Shown one piece after another: positions 1 through 9,453 of a stretch of 64,000 nucleotides of DNA (positions within the stretch are counted from its first letter, which is position 1; the number at the start of each line of letters is the position of its first letter). Below the pieces are notes generated by a model that had not been told where the DNA came from, searched no databases, and saw nothing but the letters and a program-made list of their open reading frames with translations. The stretch covers positions 62,001 through 126,000 of the forward strand of contig BQMY01000115.1 of the NCBI GenBank assembly GCA_022181065.1, read 5' to 3'. The stretch is from Melioribacteraceae bacterium. Lineage in GTDB: Bacteria > Bacteroidota > Ignavibacteria > Ignavibacteriales > Melioribacteraceae. The position numbers and the translations under genes are program-made.

Positions 1-477
1 GTTGTGGACGAAATGGCCGGTATGTCAATGAGTTCAGCTATGAGTAAAATTGGCGGTACAAAATCACTTGCTACAATCCTGAACAGGACAAGTGTTACTC
101 TTAGTAAAGAATTACTCGAACAGATCGAGAACAAGAATGTAGAAGTAGCTGCCGAGATTAAAAGATTAATGTTCATCTTTGATGATATTGTTCATATTGA
201 GGACAGGGATGTTCAGAAAATTCTTAGAAATGTTGACAGAAAAGATCTTGCGCTTGCCCTTAAAATCGCTGATGAGAAACTGCGTGACAAAATATTTAAA
301 AATATGTCTGAGCGTGCAGCTGATCTGCTCAAGGAAGAATTGCAGTACATGGGTATGGTTAAACTTAAGGAAGTTGAAACCGCTCAGGCAGCAATTATCG
401 ATGTTGTAAAATCGATGGAAGATACTGGCGAAATATCACTTAACGTTCGGGGAATGCTGGAAGAAGTTTATGTCTGA
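1..477 (+). CDS. fliG: Flagellar motor switch protein FliG, C-terminal part (cut by window edge)
   Basis: FliG is the rotor protein of the C-ring that contacts the stator and transmits torque. The reading frame is open from base 1, so the N-terminal part lies outside the window and the GTG at 4 is internal. The visible 158 residues cover the middle and C-terminal domains. They include a GGTKSLATILNRT helix typical of the FliG middle domain, and the charged torque helix with the sequence RNVDRKDLALALK followed by MSERAADLLKEEL. The order fliG-fliH-fliI-fliJ is the standard one, and the stop overlaps the fliH start by 8 nt. Identity is secure; only the length is incomplete. Confidence 0.95.
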   Translation, partial: VVDEMAGMSMSSAMSKIGGTKSLATILNRTSVTLSKELLEQIENKNVEVAAEIKRLMFIFDDIVHIEDRDVQKILRNVDRKDLALALKIADEKLRDKIFKNMSERAADLLKEELQYMGMVKLKEVETAQAAIIDVVKSMEDTGEISLNVRGMLEEVYV

Positions 478-1141
478 TGTAATTAAGCTAAAATCAAATA
501 CAAAATTGAAAGTCAGGCTCAAAACCCCTTTCGAAGAATATGTTGCCGAGCAAGGTGTCTATAAGGAAGATGAAGAAGAAACTCCGGAGGATACAGTTGC
601 GATTCAGGAAGCCGAATTAAATGAAAAACTCGATGCGGCATATCGACAGGGCTATAATGAAGGAATGGAATCCGCTCAGAAAGAACTTGCCCCACAATAT
701 CACCAGGCGCTGGAAGATGAAGCCAAAAAGTTCAAGTATCTTATCGATGAATTGAACGGCAAATTTAAGGAATACGGGGATATCTTTGATCAGGCTGTAA
801 TTGAATTATCCTTTGCTCTTGCCGAAAAAATAATTCAAAAAAAATTGGAAAAAGATAACAACATAAATGATTTACTAAGAAACGCCATTAAAAAAGTTCT
901 TGGTGCCAATAATGTTTATGTTAGGTTAAATCCTGAAGATGTAGATACTTTGAACGAGGAGACCAAAAAGCTTTTCAATTCTGATAATTTTTCTAATATC
1001 AAATTTGAAGGAGATGATAGTATTGACCAGGGTGGATGTTTTATTGAGACAGAAATTGGCAATGTTGATGCCCGAATTTCAACTCAAATAAATGAACTTA
1101 AACGCCTCTTTAAAGACTCCAGGGAAGAGGATGCAGAATAA
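470..1141 (+). CDS. fliH: Flagellar assembly protein FliH
   Basis: FliH is the regulator and tether of the export ATPase FliI, comparable to the peripheral stalk of F/V ATPases. The 223-residue protein has an acidic N-terminal region (about 25-60) and a long charged helical segment in the middle (about 60-110). The conserved C-terminal domain begins near the sequence ALAEKIIQKKLE and ends in the D-x-R-x-S-T-Q-I pattern that closes FliH/YscL proteins. FliH is poorly conserved in general, so the call rests on this C-terminal pattern together with its place between fliG and fliI. The start overlaps fliG by 8 nt and its stop touches the fliI start. Confidence 0.9.
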   Translation: MSDVIKLKSNTKLKVRLKTPFEEYVAEQGVYKEDEEETPEDTVAIQEAELNEKLDAAYRQGYNEGMESAQKELAPQYHQALEDEAKKFKYLIDELNGKFKEYGDIFDQAVIELSFALAEKIIQKKLEKDNNINDLLRNAIKKVLGANNVYVRLNPEDVDTLNEETKKLFNSDNFSNIKFEGDDSIDQGGCFIETEIGNVDARISTQINELKRLFKDSREEDAE

Positions 1142-2472
1142 TGGATTATCTCGAGAATGTAATAGCTGATTACAAAAGAAAGATAGATCGCTTTGAAACA
1201 ATAAAAGTCAATGGTAAAGTGACGGATGTTGTTGGACTTGTAATTGTATCATCAGGTCCGAATGTTTCACTTGGCGAAGTTTGTTCAGTTGTCGATCAGA
1301 ATGGGAAACATGTCTGTGAGTCTGAGGTAGTAGGATTTAAAGAGGGAAAGGTTCTTTCCATAGCTCTCGGTGAAGTACATAAAATATCCCCTGCCTGCGA
1401 AATAATTGCTTCAGGCAGAAATTTCGCGATTGCCGTTGGTCATGAATTGCTTGGGAGGGTAATTGATGGTCTTGGAAAACCAATCGATGGAAAAGGACCA
1501 ATAAATTGTACCCAGATGCAAAATATTCACAGGGAGCCGCCTAATCCACTTGAACGAGACCGAATAGCCGATCCGCTCCAAACAGGAGTTAGAGCTATTG
1601 ATGGACTGATCACTGTTGGTAAAGGACAACGAGTTGGTATCTTCGCAGGTAGCGGCGTTGGAAAAAGTGTTACACTGGGTATGATCGCCCGAAATACGGA
1701 TGCTGATGTTAACGTCATCACTCTCATTGGTGAACGTGGAAGAGAAGTGAGGGAGTTTATTGAAAAAGATCTTGGTGAAGAAGGTCTTAAAAAATCTGTT
1801 GTTATTGTTGCGACAAGTGACAAATCGGCATTACTCAGGATGAAAGGCGCTTTCATAGGTACTGCCATCGCAGAATATTTTCGTGATATGGGCTTAAATG
1901 TTGTTCTGATGATGGATTCTGTGACGCGATTTGCAATGGCTCAGCGTGAAATTGGTCTCACAGTTGGGGAACCTCCAACAACAAAAGGTTATACGCCCTC
2001 GGTATTTGCGCAGCTGCCAAAGTTGCTGGAACGTGCCGGAACAACAACAAAAGGAACAATAACGGGCTTTTATACCGTACTGGTTGATGGCGACGATATG
2101 AATGAACCAATAGCTGATGCGGTCAGATCAATTCTTGATGGTCATGTGGTACTTTCGAGAAAACTTGCCAATTCAGGTCATTATCCTGCGATCGATCCTT
2201 TACAAAGTGTAAGCAGGGTTATGCCCGATATCGTTACCAGGGATCACTTCAAGCGAGCAGCACACTTCAAAGAAATTCTGGCGACATATAAAGAAGCGGA
2301 AGACCTGATCAATATTGGCGCTTACGTAAAGGGAAGCAACCCTCAGATTGATAATTCTCTCACAAAGATATCAGGTTTAAGATCATTCCTGAAGCAGGAT
2401 ATGCACGAGGAAACTATATACAATGAAACTACTAACAGATTGTTCGATCTAATTGACGATGTCGGGCAGTAG
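1141..2472 (+). CDS. fliI: Flagellum-specific ATPase FliI
   Basis: FliI is the ATPase of the flagellar type III export apparatus and is homologous to the F1 beta subunit. It works at the cytoplasmic face with FliH and FliJ. The 443-residue length is normal. A Walker A motif GSGVGKS lies at about residues 170-176. The Walker B strand VVLMMDSVTRFA lies near 255-266, and the ATPase signature PAIDPLQSVSRV follows near 345-356. The N-terminal beta-barrel contains the expected VTDVVGLVIVSSGP stretch. It begins at the base where fliH ends and is followed at 2 nt by fliJ. Nothing is unusual about it. Confidence 0.97.
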   Translation: MDYLENVIADYKRKIDRFETIKVNGKVTDVVGLVIVSSGPNVSLGEVCSVVDQNGKHVCESEVVGFKEGKVLSIALGEVHKISPACEIIASGRNFAIAVGHELLGRVIDGLGKPIDGKGPINCTQMQNIHREPPNPLERDRIADPLQTGVRAIDGLITVGKGQRVGIFAGSGVGKSVTLGMIARNTDADVNVITLIGERGREVREFIEKDLGEEGLKKSVVIVATSDKSALLRMKGAFIGTAIAEYFRDMGLNVVLMMDSVTRFAMAQREIGLTVGEPPTTKGYTPSVFAQLPKLLERAGTTTKGTITGFYTVLVDGDDMNEPIADAVRSILDGHVVLSRKLANSGHYPAIDPLQSVSRVMPDIVTRDHFKRAAHFKEILATYKEAEDLINIGAYVKGSNPQIDNSLTKISGLRSFLKQDMHEETIYNETTNRLFDLIDDVGQ

Positions 2473-2474
2473 AA

Positions 2475-2906
2475 ATGGGAAAATTCAAATATAAATATGA
2501 AGTAGTTAAAAACATTAAAGAAATTCAGGAAGCAAGAATTCAAAAAGAAATTGCTGAATTTGATTTAAATATTCACAATTTGAAAAATGAATTCGATAAT
2601 GTAAATGAAATGCAAAAAAGGTATGCCGAAGATAACTTGCTTGGAAATGTAAAAGCACTTGATATTAAGTACCACAAGGAGTATATCAATCATCTTGAGA
2701 ATATTAAAATCGGTATAAAAGAAAACATAATTGAACTACAGCGCGGGATGGATAAGAAAAAAGAAGAGTTGGTTCAAAAAACGAAAGAAAAAAAAATCTT
2801 TTCGAAGTTGGAAGAAAAACATTTCGAAGAATACAATTTTCAGCAAAACAAAATTGATGCATTAAATCTTGATGAGATAGCAATACAAAGATTCACCCGG
2901 AAATAG
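2475..2906 (+). CDS. fliJ: Flagellar export protein FliJ
   Basis: This 143-residue protein is almost entirely charged heptad-like helix, which fits FliJ, the antiparallel coiled-coil that sits in the FliI ring and helps drive export. FliJ sequences are very variable, so identification rests on size, coiled-coil composition (high Lys, Glu, Asn, Gln) and position directly after fliI and before a MotE-like gene. Gaps on either side are 2 nt, which implies translational coupling. No catalytic residues are expected. Confidence 0.82.
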   Translation: MGKFKYKYEVVKNIKEIQEARIQKEIAEFDLNIHNLKNEFDNVNEMQKRYAEDNLLGNVKALDIKYHKEYINHLENIKIGIKENIIELQRGMDKKKEELVQKTKEKKIFSKLEEKHFEEYNFQQNKIDALNLDEIAIQRFTRK

Positions 2907-2908
2907 AA

Positions 2909-3466
2909 ATGAAAAAAACATTCCTCTATATCGTAATTTTCGCGCTTACGTTTATAAACGTTTCAGCAGCGATAATTTATCTGAATTTCAAATACAACAA
3001 TATATTCAAGCTGGATTTCCGACCAAAACCTGAAAATGATACAGTAATTCTTGAAAGTCCGGAAGTAGTTGAGCTTAAAAATCAGTTAAAACAACAGATT
3101 CTGGATTCTCTCGCGATTGAACAGGCACGACTTGATAGTATAGCCCAGGTCGATGAAGAGGGAGAAGAAGATATTAAAAAGCCGCACAATCCAATTGAGG
3201 CTAATGAACAATATATAGCTCAAACAGATAACAGTTACGAAAAAGAAGAAAAAAGAAAAGCAGCTCGGGAAGCCTATGAAAACTGGAAAAAAAAGACTGC
3301 CGCAATGTATGAACATATGGAACCGGGAAAAGCCGCTAAAATAATTGAAAAATATTCCGATAATGTGGCAAGAGACATTTTATACGCGATGAATAAAAAG
3401 AAAGCGGCAAAGGTGCTCGCCGCATTAAACCCGGAATTCGCTAATCAGATAACCAAGGTTAGATAA
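2909..3466 (+). CDS. MotE-like flagellar protein with MgtE-type N domain
   Basis: The 185-residue protein begins with a single hydrophobic anchor (about 5-25). An acidic/basic helical stretch (about 50-125) follows. The C-terminal module has the repeated MEPGKAAKIIEKY...MNKKKAAKVLAAL pattern of the MgtE intracellular N domain. This architecture, placed between fliJ and fliK, is that of the MotE (YlxF) family, a periplasmic chaperone-like partner of stator or export components in several phyla. The last base is shared with the fliK start. The family call is firm, while the exact role here is inferred from the neighbours. Confidence 0.8.
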   Translation: MKKTFLYIVIFALTFINVSAAIIYLNFKYNNIFKLDFRPKPENDTVILESPEVVELKNQLKQQILDSLAIEQARLDSIAQVDEEGEEDIKKPHNPIEANEQYIAQTDNSYEKEEKRKAAREAYENWKKKTAAMYEHMEPGKAAKIIEKYSDNVARDILYAMNKKKAAKVLAALNPEFANQITKVR

Positions 3467-6400
3467 TGTTGTTTAATTCACTACTCATAAGTCTTCAGAA
3501 TAATCAAGCCGCTCCTGAAGCCGGAATCGACCTTAAGAACAAGGTGCGTGGTTTGGGAGTGATGTTTGGTGATCTGATGACGAAAACAACGTCTGTGAGT
3601 ACAGATGTTGATAGTGGCGTTTTAAATGATAATATCAAATCCGTTTTGGCAAATCCTGATATTTTATCAGGAATACAGTTAGTTATTGATAATCCTGAAA
3701 AAATTACAAAATCAGGATTGCTCACAAAATTAGTAAGATCAGATTCAAAAACATCACCGCAAGATGTATTGGAATCTTTGAAGCAAAACCCTGACATTAA
3801 ACTTACAGAAATACCTGAGGGTACTTTAATAAGTACAACAAAACTTGAGGCATTGCTTCAAGCTAATTCAGTTGAAAATTTGCCAGGTTTGGTTATTAAA
3901 GTTTCTGCTGGTGGGGAAGTTAAATCATTTCTCGTGACACCTGAAGATAATACTGGTACAAAAACAAATATTCCTTCCTTACTGCAGCAATTAATACCTG
4001 CCGGGACTCTTGCACCTGTCGAAGCGGAAGTATTATCAGCAAAATTCAATTCATCGGGAGAGATAATTGTTGCAACGGAAGCTGGTAAAAGTGTCGAACC
4101 AATTAGCTTAACGGTTGTCGATGCAAAAAAACTTCTTGCCGAGCTAACAAAAATTAACTCAGGAAATGTAATATCCGCAAGATCGTCCGATACATTAACC
4201 GCACAGGCTGAATTGCCCATCCAGAATTCTGAAGGAAAAACCATCGTCACCGAAGAGATGCAGTCTTCAAATGAGAATCCGAAAGTTTCGGATAATTCAG
4301 CTGTAACAACACTATACAAGAAATTATATATTAAAGATAAAGAACCAGGCAAAACCGCTGATATCATTGTTGTTCCCAATACTGTTGAATCAAATGTTGC
4401 GACGACAGTTAATTCAACCGATGAAACTTCAGTTCCCGAACAGAAAGCAAATATTACAACTTCAGTTGATTCGACACATAAATCGGATCAGACTTATAAC
4501 AAAAACACAAATGTAACTGAAACGATAACTCCAACAAGCGTAAAAGCAACGACCGGCGAGCTTAATACGAATGATACTCCAGGCACTCAAAAGGTTGTAA
4601 ACGAGAATCAAACTCCAGTTCAGGAATCTGGTGAAAAGACTGCTTCGCTTAAAACGAATATCGCAGCTAAAGAGATTTTGTCAACTCCGGAAAAGGTAAT
4701 TAATGATGCGGATGCCTTCGTATCCGAGTCTAAAGATAAATCTATGCATAACACATCAGTTGATGCGAAAAATGATGTGAATTATACAAAGTCTGCTGAG
4801 AATAAATCTACTCCAACAGGAAATATGTCTGCAGAAGGGTCTCCGGAGACTGTTAAAAAAACTATTAAAATGAATTCAGATATTTCTGTTTCAGGTACCA
4901 ACTCTAAACATGTTGTGAATACAAGGGGAACTGATGATGCTAAAATTGTTTCCGCAAAAACAGAACCTGACAAAATTAAGGTTGAAGAAAAATCAACAAT
5001 ACTTGCAGCGAATAATAAAACAACATCAGAGAAGATTGCAGTTAACGGAACCAGTTCAGAACTTAAAGACAACACCCAAAAAGATAGTAATACAGCTTCA
5101 ATTAACACATCAGTTGAAAAAGAGTTACCAAAATCAACAACCGGATTAATTGACAATTCGGTTGGGAAGGCTGAATCAAACAGTAATATTACCAAGCCTT
5201 CACAAACTCCACAGGTAAATTCAGATAAAATCAAGGATGCTCCAGTTGAATCAACAAAACCGAATCTGGCACAAAATCCTGACTTTATTAAAAAAAGTAT
5301 TTCTTCCGCTACAGATCAGTCGAATGCAAAAGATGTAGTTTCAAATGAAAATCAAAAGTCTGTAAAGTCGGAACTTGTATCAGGTATTACCGAAAAAACT
5401 GTAAAAGATGAAAATATAAAATTTGTCGCATCATCTGATAAAGTCTCAGGACTAAATGCTGCGAAAAAAAGCCCTAAAACTTTAACCTCTGAGGATACGA
5501 CAGCAACTTCATCAAAAGTTGAAGTCAAACCTGAAGCTGCAAAAGAATTAAAAACGGTTGAGATTGAATCAATATCAGTTGATAAAAAAGTTTCGTCAAA
5601 CGTTGACGATGCGGCTTCAAATAAAAACGTTGCAAAAACTACTCAGGATACACCTGCTACTTCAGTTAAACAGAATGAAAATGTTAGAGTCAATGCTCCC
5701 GTTGTAAATGAGAAAGTAAATAGCACAAGAGTTGAAGTTAAACCTGAAAGCGCAAATGAATTAAAAACAGTCAAGATACAATCTCTTTCAGTTGATAAAA
5801 ATGCAGGTACAAATAGTGCCAATCCGAATTCAACTGAAACTAATTTAAGCGCTACTCAACATAAAGCGGAAACTACTTTACTAAATCAATCAAAAACTAC
5901 TGCGTTAGAAAATATAGCGGGTGATTTAACCAACAACGAAAAGCTGTCCGTAAAACAGAAACCGGTTACAGGAAATAATGTTACCTACACTAAATCAGAA
6001 GTTTCAGAAGGTGTTAAACCGATCGTAACTCAACCTTCTGCAAAACAGGATGTAAAAATTGCGACAACTACTTCAGAGATACCAAAGGTTTCTACAAAAA
6101 ATACTGACATTTCAATTAGTGAAATAACAAAAGTTATCGACACTAAAAACAGTAATAGTCCGTCACCAAAGGTTGCTGTCTCAGAAATTATTCCTGAAGT
6201 TAAAAAAACTACCACAGTTAATTCACCAAAGATTGATTTTATTAAAGATTCCTCGAAAATAGAGATCGAATCCGACGATAATATTGAAGCAGGTAAGGCA
6301 AAAACAGCTGGTAAAGTTAATAACGATGTGAAACCTGAGTTATCAAAATCGGATGTGGCTGATAGGAAGAAATTTGTTACTGAAGGATCAGAAAAGAACG

Positions 6401-8355
6401 CGGAAGCAAAAGCGGCCAAATTTGCCGAGAATATAAATAACCGGGTACGTTCTGTAAGAAGTTTGCTCAATGCGATAACTTGTGAAAAAAATGAAACTAC
6501 TCCTCAATTAAGAGTTAAATCAGGAACACAGCAGAATGTGCGCAGCATTATTGAGCAATTAAACCTTGGCACAAAACCAAAAACAGAAACAAAAGGTATT
6601 CTTGAACAATTACAGGTCTTCGCGAAAAAACCGGAAATAAATGTTACCGGAGCTCAGAAAACCGCCAACGAACATTTCAGAAACAGAATTTTAACGGGAT
6701 CGATAAAGGGTACTTCGGATATTAAATCCAATCTGCGCAATATTCACCAATATTCCAATATTGATAAGATTTTTGTTGCAGATAAGGAGAACTCTTACAC
6801 AAAATTAGTGGATGGTTCGAAAGCACAATTCAGGAATGACACTAGCCCGTCATTTACAGATAGTGACAAGAATTTTAACGAAATCCGTAAAACGGTAAAT
6901 GTTACTGGTAATATTGGAGAAAATTTACAAAAAACGAATAAAAGTGAAACTCTTTTCAATAACGAAATTAAAAATAATGCGGATAATAAGGTAATAATTA
7001 CATTATCATCTTTAAAATCAAATCTTAAAGTTTCAGATGGTACGGAACTTGTACAAGATATTAAAAATATGTTCCAGGGAAGTTCTAATAGTAATGTTGA
7101 AATAACATATAAACCTGCAAATGAAGTTGCGGAACAACAAGCTGGTAAAACAGGAACATTATTTTCTGAAAACAAACAATCTTCTGCAAATCTTAATTTC
7201 AGAGAAAGGGAATTCATGAACGCTGAAAGAGTACAACAAGTAGAAAGAGAAAACGAGAATATAAAATCTGTTGAAAAACCGGATAATGCTCAATCTGCAA
7301 AACCAAAAATTGATGTTGAAGTAAGGGAGTTATTTAACCTGCTCGAAAAATCCTCAGATAAAACTCTATTATCTCAATTAAAAAGAATGACTGGTCGGTA
7401 TCTGGCAGGTAAATTTGAAATTAAATTGATTGATGATCAACCTGAAACAGCAGTAAATAATAGTGTATCTTATGGCTCCGAAACGAAAGAAACGCAAGGA
7501 AAACAAAGTGTTGATCGTGTGACCGGCTATTTTGATACCTCAAATAGTTTCACTGAAAATGAGAATAAAAGTTTTACAGGTACAAACAGTGATACGAAAA
7601 AAGAGAGTTCACAGCAGAATTATCCGTTTCATCACTCTGGTGAAGATAATAAAATAGAATTTAAAGAGTCTTTCAGATTCGACGGTCCCGGTTTAAGAAC
7701 TGACGAAAAAAGCAATACAAAAATTGAAACTAGACGATCAGAAGAAATTCCGGCGGAAAAACAAGACGCTGCCGCTAATCAGACAATGTCAACCGGTGAA
7801 AACAATACCGCATTTTTAAGCGATGATAAAGAGAACTTCGAAAATGTAAAAGACTTCTTTAATATAAGTGATAATAAGGTTGTAAGTGATTCAATAAAAA
7901 CATCAAGCGTTTTTACCACTGATGATCCGGTCAAGCATGTTAAAGCTAAAAACCTTATGCCGGAGATTTCAAAATTCTTCGAGCAGAAGTACAATAATTC
8001 TATCACTTTCAAGATCACTCCAGAACATCTGGGTAAAGTGAGGGTTTCACTAAAACTTGTTAATGATGTTCTGAAAGCATCAATTGAAGTTGAGAATGAA
8101 CAGGTAAAACAAATCGTTGAAAATAACATGAGTTCTCTCAAATCAACACTCATGATGAACGGACTAACAACCGGTGATATTAATGTGATGGTTTCAAATC
8201 AGAGTACGAAACAAAGTAAATATTTTCCACATCAGAAAAAACGTGACAAATCATTTACTGATGAAAGGGAATCAGTTGAAACAGCACAGATGGATGATTC
8301 AACTTTAATTAACAGAAGAAATTACGGTTATAACACTTACGAATTTACGGCTTAG
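3466..8355 (+). CDS. fliK: Giant flagellar hook-length control protein FliK
   Basis: FliK measures hook length and switches export specificity from hook to filament substrates. Only the last ~140 residues look folded. Residues about 1490-1585 match the Flg_hook domain, with the core sequence ITFKITPEHLGKVRVSLK followed by an alternating helix-strand region ending in NVMVSNQ. The other ~1450 residues are low-complexity and rich in Lys, Ser, Thr, Asn and Glu, predicted disordered. At 1629 residues it is about three to four times the usual FliK length. An internal near-duplicate (VEVKPEAAKELKTVEIES and VEVKPESANELKTVKIQS) starts at nt 5521 and 5734, 71 codons apart. The gene sits in the canonical place before flgD. 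Confidence 0.9.
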   Translation: MLFNSLLISLQNNQAAPEAGIDLKNKVRGLGVMFGDLMTKTTSVSTDVDSGVLNDNIKSVLANPDILSGIQLVIDNPEKITKSGLLTKLVRSDSKTSPQDVLESLKQNPDIKLTEIPEGTLISTTKLEALLQANSVENLPGLVIKVSAGGEVKSFLVTPEDNTGTKTNIPSLLQQLIPAGTLAPVEAEVLSAKFNSSGEIIVATEAGKSVEPISLTVVDAKKLLAELTKINSGNVISARSSDTLTAQAELPIQNSEGKTIVTEEMQSSNENPKVSDNSAVTTLYKKLYIKDKEPGKTADIIVVPNTVESNVATTVNSTDETSVPEQKANITTSVDSTHKSDQTYNKNTNVTETITPTSVKATTGELNTNDTPGTQKVVNENQTPVQESGEKTASLKTNIAAKEILSTPEKVINDADAFVSESKDKSMHNTSVDAKNDVNYTKSAENKSTPTGNMSAEGSPETVKKTIKMNSDISVSGTNSKHVVNTRGTDDAKIVSAKTEPDKIKVEEKSTILAANNKTTSEKIAVNGTSSELKDNTQKDSNTASINTSVEKELPKSTTGLIDNSVGKAESNSNITKPSQTPQVNSDKIKDAPVESTKPNLAQNPDFIKKSISSATDQSNAKDVVSNENQKSVKSELVSGITEKTVKDENIKFVASSDKVSGLNAAKKSPKTLTSEDTTATSSKVEVKPEAAKELKTVEIESISVDKKVSSNVDDAASNKNVAKTTQDTPATSVKQNENVRVNAPVVNEKVNSTRVEVKPESANELKTVKIQSLSVDKNAGTNSANPNSTETNLSATQHKAETTLLNQSKTTALENIAGDLTNNEKLSVKQKPVTGNNVTYTKSEVSEGVKPIVTQPSAKQDVKIATTTSEIPKVSTKNTDISISEITKVIDTKNSNSPSPKVAVSEIIPEVKKTTTVNSPKIDFIKDSSKIEIESDDNIEAGKAKTAGKVNNDVKPELSKSDVADRKKFVTEGSEKNAEAKAAKFAENINNRVRSVRSLLNAITCEKNETTPQLRVKSGTQQNVRSIIEQLNLGTKPKTETKGILEQLQVFAKKPEINVTGAQKTANEHFRNRILTGSIKGTSDIKSNLRNIHQYSNIDKIFVADKENSYTKLVDGSKAQFRNDTSPSFTDSDKNFNEIRKTVNVTGNIGENLQKTNKSETLFNNEIKNNADNKVIITLSSLKSNLKVSDGTELVQDIKNMFQGSSNSNVEITYKPANEVAEQQAGKTGTLFSENKQSSANLNFREREFMNAERVQQVERENENIKSVEKPDNAQSAKPKIDVEVRELFNLLEKSSDKTLLSQLKRMTGRYLAGKFEIKLIDDQPETAVNNSVSYGSETKETQGKQSVDRVTGYFDTSNSFTENENKSFTGTNSDTKKESSQQNYPFHHSGEDNKIEFKESFRFDGPGLRTDEKSNTKIETRRSEEIPAEKQDAAANQTMSTGENNTAFLSDDKENFENVKDFFNISDNKVVSDSIKTSSVFTTDDPVKHVKAKNLMPEISKFFEQKYNNSITFKITPEHLGKVRVSLKLVNDVLKASIEVENEQVKQIVENNMSSLKSTLMMNGLTTGDINVMVSNQSTKQSKYFPHQKKRDKSFTDERESVETAQMDDSTLINRRNYGYNTYEFTA

Positions 8356-8357
8356 AG

Positions 8358-9071
8358 ATGGGAAATTATATAGAAGGTTTAAGCAATACCAGCTACAATG
8401 TTAATTCCGGGAATTCCGGTAACAGCGGCATAATGGGTAAAGACGATTTTATGAATCTATTGATTACTCAAATGAGGTACCAGGATCCACTTAATCCGGC
8501 TGATAGTTCTCAGTTCGCTTCACAGTTGGCTGAATTTAGTTCACTTGAACAACTAAGTAATTTGAACGAAAATGTGCAGGCTGGACTCGATGCTGATTAT
8601 CTTCTAGCTCAATCCATTAACAATACACTTACTGCCACACTGATAGGCAAGGATGTAAAACTGAGCGGTAGCGACCTTACCAACAAGGGTGATAACACCG
8701 TAAAATTAGGCTATGAGTTACCGGTACAGGCTTCTGATGTAACTGTGAAAATATATAATTCTTCAGGTACATTGGTAAGAGAAATAAAAGATTTGGAAAA
8801 ATCTGAAGGAGAGCATAAACTTTCTTACGATTTTACCGATAATAATGGTAGTAAGTTACCAAGTGGCGAATATCGATTTGAGTTCGAAGTTAAAAACTTA
8901 CAAGATGAAACTATAAGTGTTGAAAATTATAAATTTGGTTCTATTGATGGTGTTAAGTTTAGTGAGCAGGGAACGACCCTCATGGTAAATGGTGTGCAGT
9001 ACAACCTCGCCGATATCATGGAGATTCTGAACCCGGTCACTACCGTAAAAGGATTAAAATCTAATGGCTGA
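8358..9071 (+). CDS. flgD: Flagellar hook assembly (cap) protein FlgD
   Basis: FlgD forms the temporary cap on which hook subunits polymerise. The 237-residue protein has the diagnostic N-terminal export and cap region, with GKDDFMNLLITQMRYQDPLN followed by the FASQLAEFSSLEQL motif near residues 52-65. The C-terminal half is a FlgD Ig-like/tudor-like domain containing the V-x-I-Y-x-x-x-G-x-L-V-R pattern. It begins 2 nt after fliK and overlaps the next gene by 8 nt. Length and motifs are normal. Confidence 0.96.
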   Translation: MGNYIEGLSNTSYNVNSGNSGNSGIMGKDDFMNLLITQMRYQDPLNPADSSQFASQLAEFSSLEQLSNLNENVQAGLDADYLLAQSINNTLTATLIGKDVKLSGSDLTNKGDNTVKLGYELPVQASDVTVKIYNSSGTLVREIKDLEKSEGEHKLSYDFTDNNGSKLPSGEYRFEFEVKNLQDETISVENYKFGSIDGVKFSEQGTTLMVNGVQYNLADIMEILNPVTTVKGLKSNG

Positions 9072-9441
9072 AATTAATGGAATAAAAGTCCCGTTTAGAC
9101 CGCTGATCACTGACGATCAGATATCCTCCAGGAGGATACCCGATTTTCAGAGAAGTTTTGAATCGGTCTTTAAGGATGAGTTAGAGAAACTGAAATTCTC
9201 TAACCATGCTCAGAAGCGACTTGAATCCAGGAATATTAAGTTCAATGACACCGAGATGAATAAAATTTACGCGGCTGTTGATAAAGCTGAGTTGAAAGGA
9301 GCCAAAGATTCTTTGATTTTAATGAACGAAACCGCATTGATTGTAAACATCCCTAACCGGACAGTTGTGACAGCAATGCCAGTTGAAGAACAAGCAGAAA
9401 ATGTTTTCACAAATATAGACAGTGTAGTGATAACAAAATAA
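9064..9441 (+). CDS. Small flagellar operon protein (TIGR02530-type)
   Basis: This 125-residue soluble protein contains the sequence FSNHAQKRLESRNI near residues 41-54, followed by a small alpha/beta region ending in a VVITK strand. It resembles the uncharacterised flagellar operon protein family found between flgD and flgE in Firmicutes, Spirochaetes and related operons. I recognise the family by motif and position; its biochemical function is not established. It overlaps flgD by 8 nt and is followed by a 110-nt structured gap before flgE. Confidence 0.78.
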   Translation: MAEINGIKVPFRPLITDDQISSRRIPDFQRSFESVFKDELEKLKFSNHAQKRLESRNIKFNDTEMNKIYAAVDKAELKGAKDSLILMNETALIVNIPNRTVVTAMPVEEQAENVFTNIDSVVITK

Positions 9442-9453
9442 AATAAATAACAT

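Noticed and set aside
1527-1868. A 113-codon antisense frame inside fliI
   Set aside because: It mirrors a strongly conserved coding region and has no features of a gene.
4782-5234. A 150-codon antisense frame inside fliK (others at 3858-4379 and 6030-6470)
   Set aside because: Long antisense frames follow from the repetitive Ser/Thr/Lys codon use of fliK; they show no ribosome-binding site and no recognisable protein.
5521-5800. A CRISPR-like or tandem DNA repeat in fliK
   Set aside because: The two similar units are diverged at the DNA level and stay in frame; they are a protein-level duplication.
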